NCBI GenBank assembly: GCA_023390335.1
Contig: JAEWCZ010000091.1
Coordinates: 62,001-126,000, forward strand
From: Bacillota bacterium
Lineage (GTDB): Bacteria; Bacillota; Clostridia; Acetivibrionales; DSM-1351
Direction: 5' to 3'
Length of the DNA stretch: 64,000 nt
Shown: positions 35,600-45,572 of the stretch, piece after piece
How positions within the stretch are numbered: position 1 is the first letter of the stretch
How the letters are laid out: each line of letters begins with the position of its first letter
Program-made: the position numbers and the translations under genes
The notes under the pieces: generated by a model
Told to the model about the DNA's origin: nothing
Seen by the model: only the letters and a program-made list of their open reading frames with translations
Databases searched by the model: none

Positions 35600-36733
35600 T
35601 TATTTTTCTTTAAAAGTAACATTAATACTAAATTCCCTGTTGTCACGCTGTAGTTTGACTTCAGCAATGTCACCAGGCAGATACTTCTTCATTTCTTCAT
35701 TGTAATCTGTTGTTGAGTTGACCTTGACACCATTTATGGAAATCAGTCTATCGTCAACTTTTATATTATATTTCTGGGCAGGGGAGTTCTTTTCAATTGT
35801 TTTTACAGTTATCCCTGATGTAGTATTCGGTAAACCGTATATTGAAGTTATACTGTCAGAAAAGACAAGACCTAGGTATGGACGTCTGATCTTTCCAAAC
35901 CTTTCAAAATGGTCTATGGCATATTTTACAGAATCAATAGGTATTGAAAATCCCATACCCTGTACACCAATTCCTGCATAAACCCATGAATTAATACCTA
36001 CTACTTCACCTTTCATATTTACTAATGGACCGCCGCTGTTTCCCGAATTTATAGCTGCGTCGGTCTGCAAAAATTTATACTGTCTGTTTTCTGATCTATT
36101 CATCCCGCTTATTATTCCCCTTGTAGCGGAATTTCTCAGTCCGAAGGATAACGGCGTCCCAATTGCGACAACTTCATCACCCACAGCAACTTTTGAAATA
36201 TCTCCGAAAGTTGCAGGCTGCAAACCGCCCTTATCTATTTTTATCTCAGCCAGATCAAGATCTTCATCAATAGCCTTGAGCTTTGCCTTGTATGCCTTAC
36301 TGTTTGAAAGGACTACAACAATGCTCTCCATATCTTTTACTACATGGGCATTTGTTATTATGTAACCGTTACTGCGATATATAACACCTGTTCCAAATAC
36401 GATATTGTCTGAAGTTTCATCATATTCGTAACTGCTTTCTTTCAACTTTCCGATTATTCCAACAACCGAAGGACTTACTTTTGATACTACATTTGATATT
36501 CGATCTGAAGAATTTATTTCAATGGAACTGTTTCCCTGTGTTACGGTAACCCCATCCAAATAGGAGGATAGAGCATCAACGGAAATATACTGCTTACCCT
36601 CTATAGTTTTTATTCCGCTAGATAGTTCCTGTTCGTTTATCCTAAGCGTAGTTCCAGCTGCAAAGGTATTTGCAGTGCATAAAATGAGAACAAAAACGAG
36701 AACTGCACATTTTGCTAAATTTGTTCTTTTCAT
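35600..36733 (-). CDS. Secreted trypsin-like serine protease (HtrA-like) with stalk and PDZ domains
   Basis: About 377 residues from the ATG at 36731-36733 (GGAGG 5 nt upstream; a longer frame from 36808 lacks a site). Signal peptide (about 1-25), a short stalk-like domain (about 27-75), then an S1C protease with triad His in TNAHVV, Asp in DEDLDLAEI and Ser in NSGNSGGPL, and a C-terminal PDZ (RPYLGLVF onwards to DDRLISINGVKV). Envelope quality control is the likely role. 24 nt upstream of the stalk protein gene, so they may work together. Confidence 0.92.
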   Translation of the reverse strand: MKRTNLAKCAVLVFVLILCTANTFAAGTTLRINEQELSSGIKTIEGKQYISVDALSSYLDGVTVTQGNSSIEINSSDRISNVVSKVSPSVVGIIGKLKESSYEYDETSDNIVFGTGVIYRSNGYIITNAHVVKDMESIVVVLSNSKAYKAKLKAIDEDLDLAEIKIDKGGLQPATFGDISKVAVGDEVVAIGTPLSFGLRNSATRGIISGMNRSENRQYKFLQTDAAINSGNSGGPLVNMKGEVVGINSWVYAGIGVQGMGFSIPIDSVKYAIDHFERFGKIRRPYLGLVFSDSITSIYGLPNTTSGITVKTIEKNSPAQKYNIKVDDRLISINGVKVNSTTDYNEEMKKYLPGDIAEVKLQRDNREFSINVTFKEK

Positions 36734-36859
36734 TTTTACCTCCGTATAAGTATTCTTTTGTAAACCATATCTAATGCTAAAAATGCTATTTGAGTAATAT
36801 TTTATCATTATACTTACTTGAATACAATTAGTCGAATCTGTAACCTTTTTATAAATGTG

Positions 36860-37402
36860 TCAGCTAAGCAGCAATTGTGCCCTTTCCATCGGAATATAGG
36901 CAAGCTTGTCATTAATACGTTTACTTTCCATGAGGGAAATTGATTTAACTTTCACGATGAGCTTCTCAATTTCTGTTTGTTCAACCAGACTGCTAAAATC
37001 CACTATTTTTACTTCCCTAGCCAGAGTTATGTGAGGATTATAGCTTCTTTCTTCCTTTTGATATCCGTTTTGAGACAGGGTATTTTCCATATTATTATAA
37101 AGCTGTTGAAGCTGTATACTTTTTTCCAAGCCAACCCATATTATACTTCTGTTTCCCTTTTTGAAACTTCCCATTTTGTCCAATTTTAGTTGAAATTCCT
37201 GAAATTGGGCTGTATCTCTTAATATCTGCTTTAGTTTGTCAACCTGATCCATATTCTGTTCACCTATAAATCTCAAGGTCAGATGAAAATTTTCCTTCAA
37301 GGAAAAATTCCCTGAGGCACTATACTGTCTGACTTCCTGCTGAATTTTATATAAATAATCTTTTATATCATTGTCAAACTCAATAGCGAAAAATACTCTC
37401 AT
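36860..37402 (-). CDS. thpR: RNA 2',3'-cyclic phosphodiesterase ThpR
   Basis: About 180 residues of the 2H phosphoesterase family. Both catalytic His motifs are visible: HLTLRFIG near residue 37 and HITLAREV near 125. Start set at the ATG at 37400-37402 (GGAG about 9 nt upstream) giving the family start MRVFFAIE. Substrate in bacteria is unclear; also known as 2'-5' RNA ligase. Confidence 0.92.
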   Translation of the reverse strand: MRVFFAIEFDNDIKDYLYKIQQEVRQYSASGNFSLKENFHLTLRFIGEQNMDQVDKLKQILRDTAQFQEFQLKLDKMGSFKKGNRSIIWVGLEKSIQLQQLYNNMENTLSQNGYQKEERSYNPHITLAREVKIVDFSSLVEQTEIEKLIVKVKSISLMESKRINDKLAYIPMERAQLLLS

Positions 37403-37505
37403 TATAATAAGCTCCGTTCCCATGTTTAGATATATTTTACCATAATATTTGTAATTTTACATAATACTTAGTAATTATCCTACCTCTTATGCAGTTTTGC
37501 TTAAC

Positions 37506-37546
37506 TTAAAAATGCATCTGAAACTTAAAGATTCAGATGCACTTTA
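37506..37546 (-). terminator. Terminator after the nucleotidyltransferase fusion gene
   Basis: 10-bp perfect stem TGCATCTGAA / TTCAGATGCA with a 9-nt loop, followed on the minus strand by TTTTTAAG. It lies 5-45 nt past the stop codon. Confidence 0.85.
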
Positions 37547-37550
37547 ATTT

Positions 37551-40001
37551 TTAAGTTATCTTGTTTTGGCTGATTGACTTTACTTTATCTACAAAAATAT
37601 CTGTTAATTCATGGGCAAATTCTTGGGTATAACCTTCTCCTATTACTTTGCAAACAGGCTTTTCTGCATCCGGCAAAACGAGAACCCAGCCCTTATCACC
37701 CACTACTTTAACTCCTTCAATTGTTTCAACACTGTTTGAGTTTTCCTCAATAATTGCTCTAATGACCTTTCCTTTTGCAGACCATGAGCAGTTTACCTCT
37801 TTTTTTATAATATGAAAATCAGGTATACAGTCTACTATTCTTTCAAGGCTTGTTTCACTAACCGCAATATAGTCTACTATTCTGACAAATGCTTCTATGG
37901 GATCAAAATTCATTGCAAAGAAATCCAACATACTTTCGTCATGTTCGTCCTCAAGTATCCTGCTCATTAGCTCTTTTGTTGATGTTTTTGTTCTTACAAC
38001 CCTGTCTTTACTGTCTCCTGCAATTTTTTCAATTACAGTGCTGGCATTCAACGGAACTATGACCTTGTTGCCGGCTTTTGATTTTAAATGTATATAGGAA
38101 ATAAGCGCCATATACAAATCGTCAGCTATTATTCTACCCTTTGTATCCACAAGAAATATCTTATCATATGAGTTTGCAAAATAAACACCCACATCAAAGC
38201 CTCCATGTTTCACAACATGCGAAAGTGTTTTCAGATCTGAAAAAAGGCTTTTTCTTTTGGTTTCTTTTGTATTAACAAATTCATATCGGCAGTTCAACTC
38301 CTTTAAGATAGAAGACACCATATTCCTCAACTCGCCGGAAGGAGCGATTAAAGCTATTTTCAAATCATGATTTTCCGATATCGTATGGTTTATTATACTG
38401 CGCATATAGAAAACCTTATGATCTGGAACATTAATAACTGTTTTAATTTCATCTGCCTCGCATCTGGCAAAGTCTTCCCTTATATAGCAGTTTTCAATTT
38501 TCCGTTCTTCATTTCTGGATATATTTCTTCCCAGATTATCCAAAATATCAATTACAATTTTGCCTTTTTTATTTCCTTTCGAAATATGAATACCACCCGA
38601 TAAATTATAATAGCGTATGGCAGACCTGACAACTGGCAACAGAGATGTTCCTAGATCATATACCTCTGCACCTGCTGAAAGCACTCCTGACAAACAAGCA
38701 TTTTTTATCATTTTCAAAGCATCTGCTTCATCACAACTGACAGCCAATCCTGCACCTTTTTTATATACGGCGCCGTAGGCTGCAGCCAATCTGGACGCAA
38801 ATTCAGGTGTAATATCTACATTGATTTCACCCGAAATTCCCCTGTTTCCAAAAAGGTTTTTTGAATATCTGGATCCCCAAACAATGTTTGAACATACTTC
38901 TGTACCCATGTCAATGTGCTTTTCAGGCCAGATTTTTATTCCTGGTTTGATTAAGGAATTCTCACCTAGAATGCAATTCTCGCCCACAACCGTACCTTCA
39001 AAAGCCGCTGTTTTCTCCCTGCATTTTACATTACTGCAAAGTACGCTTCCTCTCAGCTGTACGTTATTTTTCAAAATACAGCCATTCCACAGAATACTCC
39101 TTTTGGTGGTGCTGCCTTCACCAATATGACAGTCCGCCCCTACTACGGAATATTGACCCAGTACACTACCGTCCTTAATAACTGAATTTTTACCTACTAA
39201 TACAGGAGGCTTTATTACAGCTTCCTTTGATATTATCGTTCCCTCCGAAACCCAAACTCCCTGTCTTATTTCCCGGGCATTAATACTTATGTTAACCTTT
39301 TTATCCAAAATATCGGTGTGTACTCCAACGTAGGCATCCAGGTCACCGATATCACACCAGTAGTCCTGAGTTACAAAACCATACATTGGCTCATCTTTTT
39401 TCAAAAGGATTGGGAATAAATCCTTACTGAAATCAAAAACAACTCCTTTTTCGAAGTATTTAAGTACCTCAGGGGACAAGACATAAATACCTGTGTTTAC
39501 AGTATCACTAAAAACCTCTCCCCAGCTTGGTTTTTCAAGAAATCTTCTAATTTTTCCGTCCGCAGCTGTTACAACAACTCCGTATTCTATAGGACACTCA
39601 ACTTTCTTTAAAACAAGTGTCGCAATAGACCTGTTCTTTTTGTGAAACTCAAGTGCCTCTTCCAAATTAATATCTGTCAGAGCATCTCCGCTTATAACTA
39701 TAAATGTCTCATCCAAAAATTCCTCGGCATTTTTTACGCTTCCGGCAGTGCCAAGGGGAACATCTTCTGTAAAATATTTAAGGTTAACTCCGTACTCGCT
39801 TCCATCACCGAAATAATCTTTTATTTTTTCCGGCATATACTGCAAAGTTACCGCAATATCCTTGATCCCATATTTTTTCAAAAGCTCAATAATATGCTCC
39901 ATTACAGGCTTGTTGGCAATTGGAACCATAGGTTTTGGCCTATTACAGGTCAGCGGTCTTAGACGTGATCCCTCTCCACCTGCCATAATCACAGCTTTCA
40001 T
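37551..40001 (-). CDS. Sugar-1-phosphate nucleotidyltransferase fused to a phosphomannomutase-like domain
   Basis: About 816 residues from the ATG at 39999-40001 (AAAGGA 8 nt upstream). Residues 1-235: nucleotidyltransferase with MAGGEGSRLRPLT and PKPMVPIANKP. About 250-370: left-handed beta-helix hexapeptide repeats. About 385-816: phosphohexomutase-like domains with LFGNRGISGEIN. The position of the catalytic Ser (normally ASHNP) reads ISKGNKKGKIVI, so the mutase is probably inactive. Annotated in clostridia as mannose-1-phosphate guanylyltransferase/phosphomannomutase; the nucleotide and sugar are not proven. Monocistronic. Confidence 0.87.
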   Translation of the reverse strand: MKAVIMAGGEGSRLRPLTCNRPKPMVPIANKPVMEHIIELLKKYGIKDIAVTLQYMPEKIKDYFGDGSEYGVNLKYFTEDVPLGTAGSVKNAEEFLDETFIVISGDALTDINLEEALEFHKKNRSIATLVLKKVECPIEYGVVVTAADGKIRRFLEKPSWGEVFSDTVNTGIYVLSPEVLKYFEKGVVFDFSKDLFPILLKKDEPMYGFVTQDYWCDIGDLDAYVGVHTDILDKKVNISINAREIRQGVWVSEGTIISKEAVIKPPVLVGKNSVIKDGSVLGQYSVVGADCHIGEGSTTKRSILWNGCILKNNVQLRGSVLCSNVKCREKTAAFEGTVVGENCILGENSLIKPGIKIWPEKHIDMGTEVCSNIVWGSRYSKNLFGNRGISGEINVDITPEFASRLAAAYGAVYKKGAGLAVSCDEADALKMIKNACLSGVLSAGAEVYDLGTSLLPVVRSAIRYYNLSGGIHISKGNKKGKIVIDILDNLGRNISRNEERKIENCYIREDFARCEADEIKTVINVPDHKVFYMRSIINHTISENHDLKIALIAPSGELRNMVSSILKELNCRYEFVNTKETKRKSLFSDLKTLSHVVKHGGFDVGVYFANSYDKIFLVDTKGRIIADDLYMALISYIHLKSKAGNKVIVPLNASTVIEKIAGDSKDRVVRTKTSTKELMSRILEDEHDESMLDFFAMNFDPIEAFVRIVDYIAVSETSLERIVDCIPDFHIIKKEVNCSWSAKGKVIRAIIEENSNSVETIEGVKVVGDKGWVLVLPDAEKPVCKVIGEGYTQEFAHELTDIFVDKVKSISQNKIT

Positions 40002-40199
40002 CAGATCCATCCTTTCAAAATGTTTTTGTATAACCTTTTGGTATGTCCAATTAAACTGCAAAATTTGAATGAGAGCCTATGGAACTGTTTTTATTTATTT
40101 GTTCCAAATATGATAATGAAATTATTTTTACCTTATGTATAGAAACTATTCGATATAGCTTTACGGAATATTTGGTAATGGTATTTTGGTTTAAAATTT

Positions 40200-40237
40200 A
40201 TAAAAGACTGTGCAAATTTATCTGCACAGTCTTTTTA
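40200..40237 (-). terminator. Terminator after lepA
   Basis: 12-bp perfect stem AAAGACTGTGCA / TGCACAGTCTTT with an 8-nt loop and T-rich flanks on both strands, about 16 nt past the lepA stop codon. Confidence 0.87.
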
Positions 40238-40252
40238 AACTTTTTATATTTT

Positions 40253-42061
40253 TTAATCAAGCTTCAGCACGCTCATGAATGCTTCCTGTGGAACTTCTAC
40301 GGAGCCTACCTGACGCATACGTTTCTTTCCTTCCTTTTGCTTTTCAAGGAGTTTTCTCTTTCTGGTTATGTCACCGCCGTAACATTTTGCCAGAACGTCT
40401 TTTCTGAATGCCTTAACGGTTTCACGTGCTATTATCTTTCCTCCGATACAGGCCTGAATAGGTATTTCAAACATTTGTCTCGGTATTGATTCTTTTAGTT
40501 TTTCCGCCATTCTCCTGCCTCTTGTCACAGATTTTTCTCGGTGGACAATAAAGGACAGAGCATCAACGACCTCACTGTTTAACATGATATCAAGCTTAAC
40601 AAGGTCGGATTCCCTGTAGCCTATAAGTTCATAGTCAAAGGATGCATAGCCTTTGGTTCTCGATTTCAAGGCATCAAAGAAGTCATATATTATTTCGTTT
40701 AAAGGCATTTCATAGGTAAGCATAGCCCTACCCTCATCAATATAGGACATATCCTTGTATAACCCTCTTCTCTCCTGAGCCAACTCCATAATGTTTCCTA
40801 CATATTCTGTTGGCACCATTATTGTTGCTTTAACTACAGGTTCCTCCATCATATCAATTTCGGTAACCGGCGGAAGATTTGTAGGGTTATCTATTTCAAT
40901 TACATCACCGTTTGTAGTTGTAACCTTGTATATTACACTTGGTGCAGTTGTTACCAAGTCAAAATTGTATTCTCTTTCAAGCCTCTCCTGAATTATCTCC
41001 ATATGAAGTAGTCCAAGAAAGCCACATCTGAAACCAAACCCAAGAGCAACAGAGGATTCAGGCTCAAAGGTAAGGGCCGCATCATTTAACTGTAGCTTTT
41101 CCAAGGCATCACGAAGATCGCCATATTTTGATCCGTCAGCAGGATAAATACCACAGAATACCATGGAATTTACCTTTTTATATCCCGGTAGTGGTTCCTT
41201 CGCTGGATTGTCTGAGAGAGTTATGGTATCGCCTACACGGGTATCCCTTACATTTTTGATACTTGCCGCTATATATCCTACATCACCGGCCTTGAGTTCA
41301 TTGGCAGGAGATAATCCTCCCGGTTTTAAATAACCCAACTCGGTGACAACAAATTCTTTTTTAGTGTACATCATTTTAATGGTGTCACCTGTTCTAACAG
41401 TACCTTCCTTGACCCTCATATAAACTATGACGCCTTTGTAACTGTCATAAAAGGAGTCAAATATCAAAGCTCGAAGGGGTGCATTTTCATCAGAATCAGG
41501 ACATGGAATCATATCCACTATCTTCTCAAGAACCTCTTCAATGTTTATTCCGTTCTTGGCAGAAACCATTGGTGCCTGTGATGCATCAAGACCTATAACG
41601 TCTTCTATTTCCTTCTTAACAACATCAGGCTGTGCACTTGGAAGATCGATTTTGTTTATAACAGGCATTATTTCCAGATTGTGTTCCAGTGCAAGATAAA
41701 CATTTGCCAAGGTCTGAGCTTCTATGCCCTGTGCTGCATCAACAACCAGAATGGCACCTTCGCAAGCCGCAAGACTCCTTGATACCTCATAGTTAAAGTC
41801 AACATGTCCGGGAGTATCTATTAAATTATAAATATATTCATGACCATCGGGCGCTTTATATACCATTCTGACCGCTTGTGCCTTTATGGTTATCCCACGT
41901 TCTCTTTCAAGCTCCATATTGTCCAGAACCTGTTCCTGCATTTCTCTGGATGTCAGAACCCCGGTTTTTTCCAGCAATCTGTCTGCAAGGGTTGACTTAC
42001 CATGATCTATATGTGCTATTATGCAAAAATTTCTTATATATTTCTGTCGTTCACTAGGCAT
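40253..42061 (-). CDS. lepA: Elongation factor 4 (LepA)
   Basis: Ribosome-bound GTPase, 602 residues. G1 AHIDHGKST near 16, G2/G3 with RERGITIKAQ and DTPGHVDF near 80 and G4 NKIDLP near 135. The LepA-specific C-terminal domain ends with KCYGGDITRKRKLLEKQKEGK, followed by a GSVEVPQEAFMSVL motif. Start ATG with GGAGG upstream. Own terminator. Confidence 0.98.
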   Translation of the reverse strand: MPSERQKYIRNFCIIAHIDHGKSTLADRLLEKTGVLTSREMQEQVLDNMELERERGITIKAQAVRMVYKAPDGHEYIYNLIDTPGHVDFNYEVSRSLAACEGAILVVDAAQGIEAQTLANVYLALEHNLEIMPVINKIDLPSAQPDVVKKEIEDVIGLDASQAPMVSAKNGINIEEVLEKIVDMIPCPDSDENAPLRALIFDSFYDSYKGVIVYMRVKEGTVRTGDTIKMMYTKKEFVVTELGYLKPGGLSPANELKAGDVGYIAASIKNVRDTRVGDTITLSDNPAKEPLPGYKKVNSMVFCGIYPADGSKYGDLRDALEKLQLNDAALTFEPESSVALGFGFRCGFLGLLHMEIIQERLEREYNFDLVTTAPSVIYKVTTTNGDVIEIDNPTNLPPVTEIDMMEEPVVKATIMVPTEYVGNIMELAQERRGLYKDMSYIDEGRAMLTYEMPLNEIIYDFFDALKSRTKGYASFDYELIGYRESDLVKLDIMLNSEVVDALSFIVHREKSVTRGRRMAEKLKESIPRQMFEIPIQACIGGKIIARETVKAFRKDVLAKCYGGDITRKRKLLEKQKEGKKRMRQVGSVEVPQEAFMSVLKLD

Positions 42062-42172
42062 TTATTACCTCCAAAGCTTTGATTCAAAATAAACAGATTA
42101 TGCGCATTTAATTATACCATATACTTTTAAAGGTGCAATATAGTGATTTTATACTTATTGTCCCAAAAAGAT

Positions 42173-42213
42173 AAAGCTATAGTCACCACTTTTTGCAGAT
42201 GACTATAGCTTTT
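42173..42213 (-). terminator. Terminator after the secreted DUF4163/stalk protein gene
   Basis: 13-bp perfect stem AAAGCTATAGTCA / TGACTATAGCTTT with a 14-nt loop, about 21 nt past the stop codon and with T-rich flank on the minus strand. Confidence 0.87.
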
Positions 42214-42233
42214 AACTTAAGTCTTAAAAATAG

Positions 42234-43676
42234 TTACTCTTTAATACCGGAAATCTCAAAGTATTCCTGATCCTTCACCTTGCTGACGGATAAGGTTACT
42301 ATTGTGTCAGCTGACTTTCCCGTAGAGGTAGCCCAATGGAATGTTATCTTAAAAGTACCGTTGCCGTTGTCCTTAACATTGTATGATGTAACCCATGGAC
42401 TAGAGACACCGGTTACCCAGTTCATTTCTTCAAAACCGGTTCTGTAGGCAGCCCTTAAAGCTTGTGACATAAGGCCATACTGAATTACGCCTTTACGTTC
42501 CTTTACAGCTTTTGCATACACATCCGCACATTCTTTTGCACTGTCAGCTCTCATAAACTCAGTGCTCTGTACGTCAAACTGACTTGGTGTTACGGTTGAT
42601 TTAGTGAAAAATCTTATTCCTTCTCCGTCATAACTTACATCTTCTTTTAAAACCTCTGAAAAGTATGATATTGGTACATACATTACATTCCCTACTATTT
42701 TAGCCGGAGTAAGCTTTATTTTTTTAGAATTTGTAGTGTAATATGTGTCTACATTATTCTTAATATATCCACCTGCTATGCTTGCTCCCTTTTTTGAATC
42801 CCAGCCTACCTTGTAGCCCAGGATTTCAGCAGCTGTTTTCAGAGGTACCATTAATACATAATCTTTTTCAAACGTTTTAAACTGAGTTTTCATGCTTGTA
42901 CCGTTTAGTCTAATTTTCTCAAGAGGTTTTGCATCTATCATCTGACTATAGACGTCATCCTTCAGCAATCCTTTAAGCTCCTTGGCAGGAAGGATGAATC
43001 TGGATATTCCGCCTGCATACGGTCTTAATTCATATACTCCAAAGTATATTACAAGTCTGTCTCCGTCGATATAAAATTTGTAATCGCTCTTTGCCTCATC
43101 TACTGTAGTCTTTGCATCATCGAAATACATATCCTTTTCTTTGTCTATTGACTTTTTAATCTTATCAAGAATAACTTTCTTGTAGTTAGTGTTAGTATTA
43201 AACAATGAATTAAAAGAATACACTTCTCCTGTTTTTGTATTAACAGTATAGGAATCCAGTGTAGTCATACCATGAGCACCACCGGTGTATACATACGTAT
43301 TTGTTACTAAGGATAGGATATCACCACTTGTGTTGTAATCAAATAATGAATCTATAGACGCCAATGGAAGATTTTGTTCTCTTGGGGGCATATCTTTTAT
43401 GTATTCATCCAAATATGCCTGTTCTCTCCTGATAAATCCGATAGAATCAAGGTTCTTATTTTGGAGTTTATCATTGATTTCTTTAGCTGAAGTAAACCCG
43501 CTTAAAACAGGATATATTATTTTGATGGAACAGATACCATCAATTTTTTCTATCTTTGCCGGCTCAACTTTTACAGACGATTTTGATTCAGCGTCAACAG
43601 ATGAAACACCTGTAACAGCTGGAAATAAAGTTAATGCAATTGTTACAATTATAACAAATAATAGTGCTTTTTTCAT
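42234..43676 (-). CDS. Secreted DUF4163/DUF3298 protein with stalk domain
   Basis: A 480-residue secreted protein. Signal peptide (about 1-29), a PdaC/RsiV-like DUF4163 region (about 35-130), a DUF3298-type region with YVYTGGAHGMTTLDSYTVN (about 125-235), a copper-amine-oxidase-N-like stalk domain (about 255-355) with MVPLKTAAEILGYKVGWD, and an unassigned C-terminal domain (about 365-480). Members resemble RsiV and deacetylase accessory domains of the cell envelope; no catalytic motif is visible. Monocistronic. Confidence 0.82.
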   Translation of the reverse strand: MKKALLFVIIVTIALTLFPAVTGVSSVDAESKSSVKVEPAKIEKIDGICSIKIIYPVLSGFTSAKEINDKLQNKNLDSIGFIRREQAYLDEYIKDMPPREQNLPLASIDSLFDYNTSGDILSLVTNTYVYTGGAHGMTTLDSYTVNTKTGEVYSFNSLFNTNTNYKKVILDKIKKSIDKEKDMYFDDAKTTVDEAKSDYKFYIDGDRLVIYFGVYELRPYAGGISRFILPAKELKGLLKDDVYSQMIDAKPLEKIRLNGTSMKTQFKTFEKDYVLMVPLKTAAEILGYKVGWDSKKGASIAGGYIKNNVDTYYTTNSKKIKLTPAKIVGNVMYVPISYFSEVLKEDVSYDGEGIRFFTKSTVTPSQFDVQSTEFMRADSAKECADVYAKAVKERKGVIQYGLMSQALRAAYRTGFEEMNWVTGVSSPWVTSYNVKDNGNGTFKITFHWATSTGKSADTIVTLSVSKVKDQEYFEISGIKE

Positions 43677-43761
43677 TATGTCAGACCCTTTCTGTTTTTT
43701 GGTTAATATCTAAATGTAGCTTAACAGATACGGACTACATAATGGTAACAATATGGTTACA

Positions 43762-44043
43762 CTATCGGTCAGTAATAAAAAAAGCTCTTACTTTTAAGAC
43801 GTTATCCTTTAAATATTTCAAATTAAGGTCAAAATAATTGCTTAAAAAAGTTATCCGATATACATTAGGATTCACAGAAGTAATTTGCAGAATTTCTATT
43901 TTGGGTTCACCATAGTAAAGATAACTTTTACTATAATCAACTGCTAAAAGTCCGAATACAATTATCAGCACAAATAATAATGATACAAGTGCAATTTTAA
44001 ATCGGTACAATCTCCTTTGCTTAAATCTTGTTTTCCTTGGCAT
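43762..44043 (-). CDS. Small single-pass membrane protein near spoIIP
   Basis: About 93 residues from the ATG at 44041-44043 (MPRKTRFKQRR); an earlier ATG at 44055 lacks a ribosome site, and the site for the chosen start (GGGG) is weak. A very basic N-terminus, one membrane helix (about 17-36) and an external beta-rich part. It follows spoIIP by about 93 nt, so it may be co-transcribed. No family recognised. Confidence 0.65.
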   Translation of the reverse strand: MPRKTRFKQRRLYRFKIALVSLLFVLIIVFGLLAVDYSKSYLYYGEPKIEILQITSVNPNVYRITFLSNYFDLNLKYLKDNVLKVRAFFITDR

Positions 44044-44136
44044 ATATAACCCCATATTTTCTGTTATTTCGGGTTCAAACCCATTTTGAATAAACCCTTA
44101 TTTTATTATTTTTAACAATACGAAGTTATTTTAACC

Positions 44137-45360
44137 CTATTTCTTTTTGAATATAACATCATTTATAGCCTCTGCCAGATATGATGTACTCCGGACACAT
44201 TCGTCAATTACGTTTCCATCCCCTCCTATTTCAACTATAACTGAACCGTTCATTAAATGCTGGTTGTACCTGTTTTTGCTTACGTAAATTGGCTTTGCTA
44301 TTCCAGGACATATTTCGTTCAGTCTAGCTTGGACTTTAATCGCAAGTTTAAGGTTCTCCTTCCACCGTGGATTGCTTAGTTTGGCATCTGTACCAATAAC
44401 AAACATTATTTCCGCAACATTTTTGCCGTTAATTTTCTTAACTGCTCGCAGCTTCCCGTCACCTGCAGCGTCACGGTGAAGGTCTATGGCCATTTTAAGG
44501 GAAGGATATTTATCAACATAGCCTGTTAGCGTATTAAGAGACTTTACATAGGAACTGTTGTAATCGGCATCATGTATGGTTGTATTATGTAGAACACCTA
44601 TATTATATTTTTTAAGATTATTTATCAAAGCATCCCCAACCCTCACAACATTGTATTTATTATTGGTTGTCCTTGAAGGGGTGTTGCTCTTGCCTATTTC
44701 ATCGGCACTCTTTAAAAAACACTCCGTTGTGTGGGTATGATAAATAAATATCTTAGGGCCTGTTTTATTGGGTGCAAGTTTTAATGGTTCAGTGAGTAGC
44801 TTTTTTATATCTATTTTAAAGCCAGTTTCGTTTTTAATATTAATTTTTCCACTTGAAACAATAGGATTATTTTTTTGATCAAACTCTTCAACATCCCCTT
44901 CAAAGGTTATACTGCTAGATGCCTCTTTTAATTGTCCTGCGGGAGTATCTAAAGGCTTCTGAGCTACACTTGACTGCGGTTGCTGTATAGGTTGTGCCTG
45001 TGCATCTTGAATTTTGTTAATCTCCTGCTGCACTTTTTCAGAGGCAGGCGGCTGATATTTTTTTTCATAAAACATTTTAAAATATGGATAGTTTGTATTT
45101 AATATTGTTATTGGATTGTACAGGTCAATTCCAAAGAGCTTAAAAACAAACTCCTTTATATTTTCGGATGATTCTATTGATGCTGATGACTTTGGATTAA
45201 CTTGTTTAAAATCAATAGGTATATTTACCTTTCCGTTTGCTAATCTAAAGGCTAATCCCCCCAGTACAATACCACCGATGGCACACAAGATTATAGGTAG
45301 TTTTGTCAGATTACCCTTATTTCCTTCCAGATAGGTATTATCGTAAATAGTATCTCTCAT
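44137..45360 (-). CDS. spoIIP: Stage II sporulation protein P (peptidoglycan hydrolase)
   Basis: Amidase and endopeptidase that, with SpoIID and SpoIIM, digests septal peptidoglycan for engulfment. About 407 residues from the ATG at 45358-45360 (GGAGG 8 nt upstream). Transmembrane helix (about 22-40), a Gln/Pro-rich linker and the SpoIIP catalytic domain with IFIYHTHTTECF, the metal-site pattern AIDLHRDAAGD, and GSVIVEIGGDGN near the end. Sigma-E/G control is expected but no clear box was seen. Confidence 0.95.
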   Translation of the reverse strand: MRDTIYDNTYLEGNKGNLTKLPIILCAIGGIVLGGLAFRLANGKVNIPIDFKQVNPKSSASIESSENIKEFVFKLFGIDLYNPITILNTNYPYFKMFYEKKYQPPASEKVQQEINKIQDAQAQPIQQPQSSVAQKPLDTPAGQLKEASSSITFEGDVEEFDQKNNPIVSSGKINIKNETGFKIDIKKLLTEPLKLAPNKTGPKIFIYHTHTTECFLKSADEIGKSNTPSRTTNNKYNVVRVGDALINNLKKYNIGVLHNTTIHDADYNSSYVKSLNTLTGYVDKYPSLKMAIDLHRDAAGDGKLRAVKKINGKNVAEIMFVIGTDAKLSNPRWKENLKLAIKVQARLNEICPGIAKPIYVSKNRYNQHLMNGSVIVEIGGDGNVIDECVRSTSYLAEAINDVIFKKK

Positions 45361-45572
45361 AGCGTTGACCTCCATATCTAACGACAAAATCCTTATAAAT
45401 TTCGGGTTATAAAAACTATATTCATATAAAATAAAATTATTACTGGCTTGTACATATTTTCAAAATTTGTAACGTATTTATGGGAAATATTGTAATATAA
45501 TTTAGTACTATTTATATGAATTAAGTTCTAAAAATAGTTAATTCTAAATATACCTTATAGAATATAATTGAA

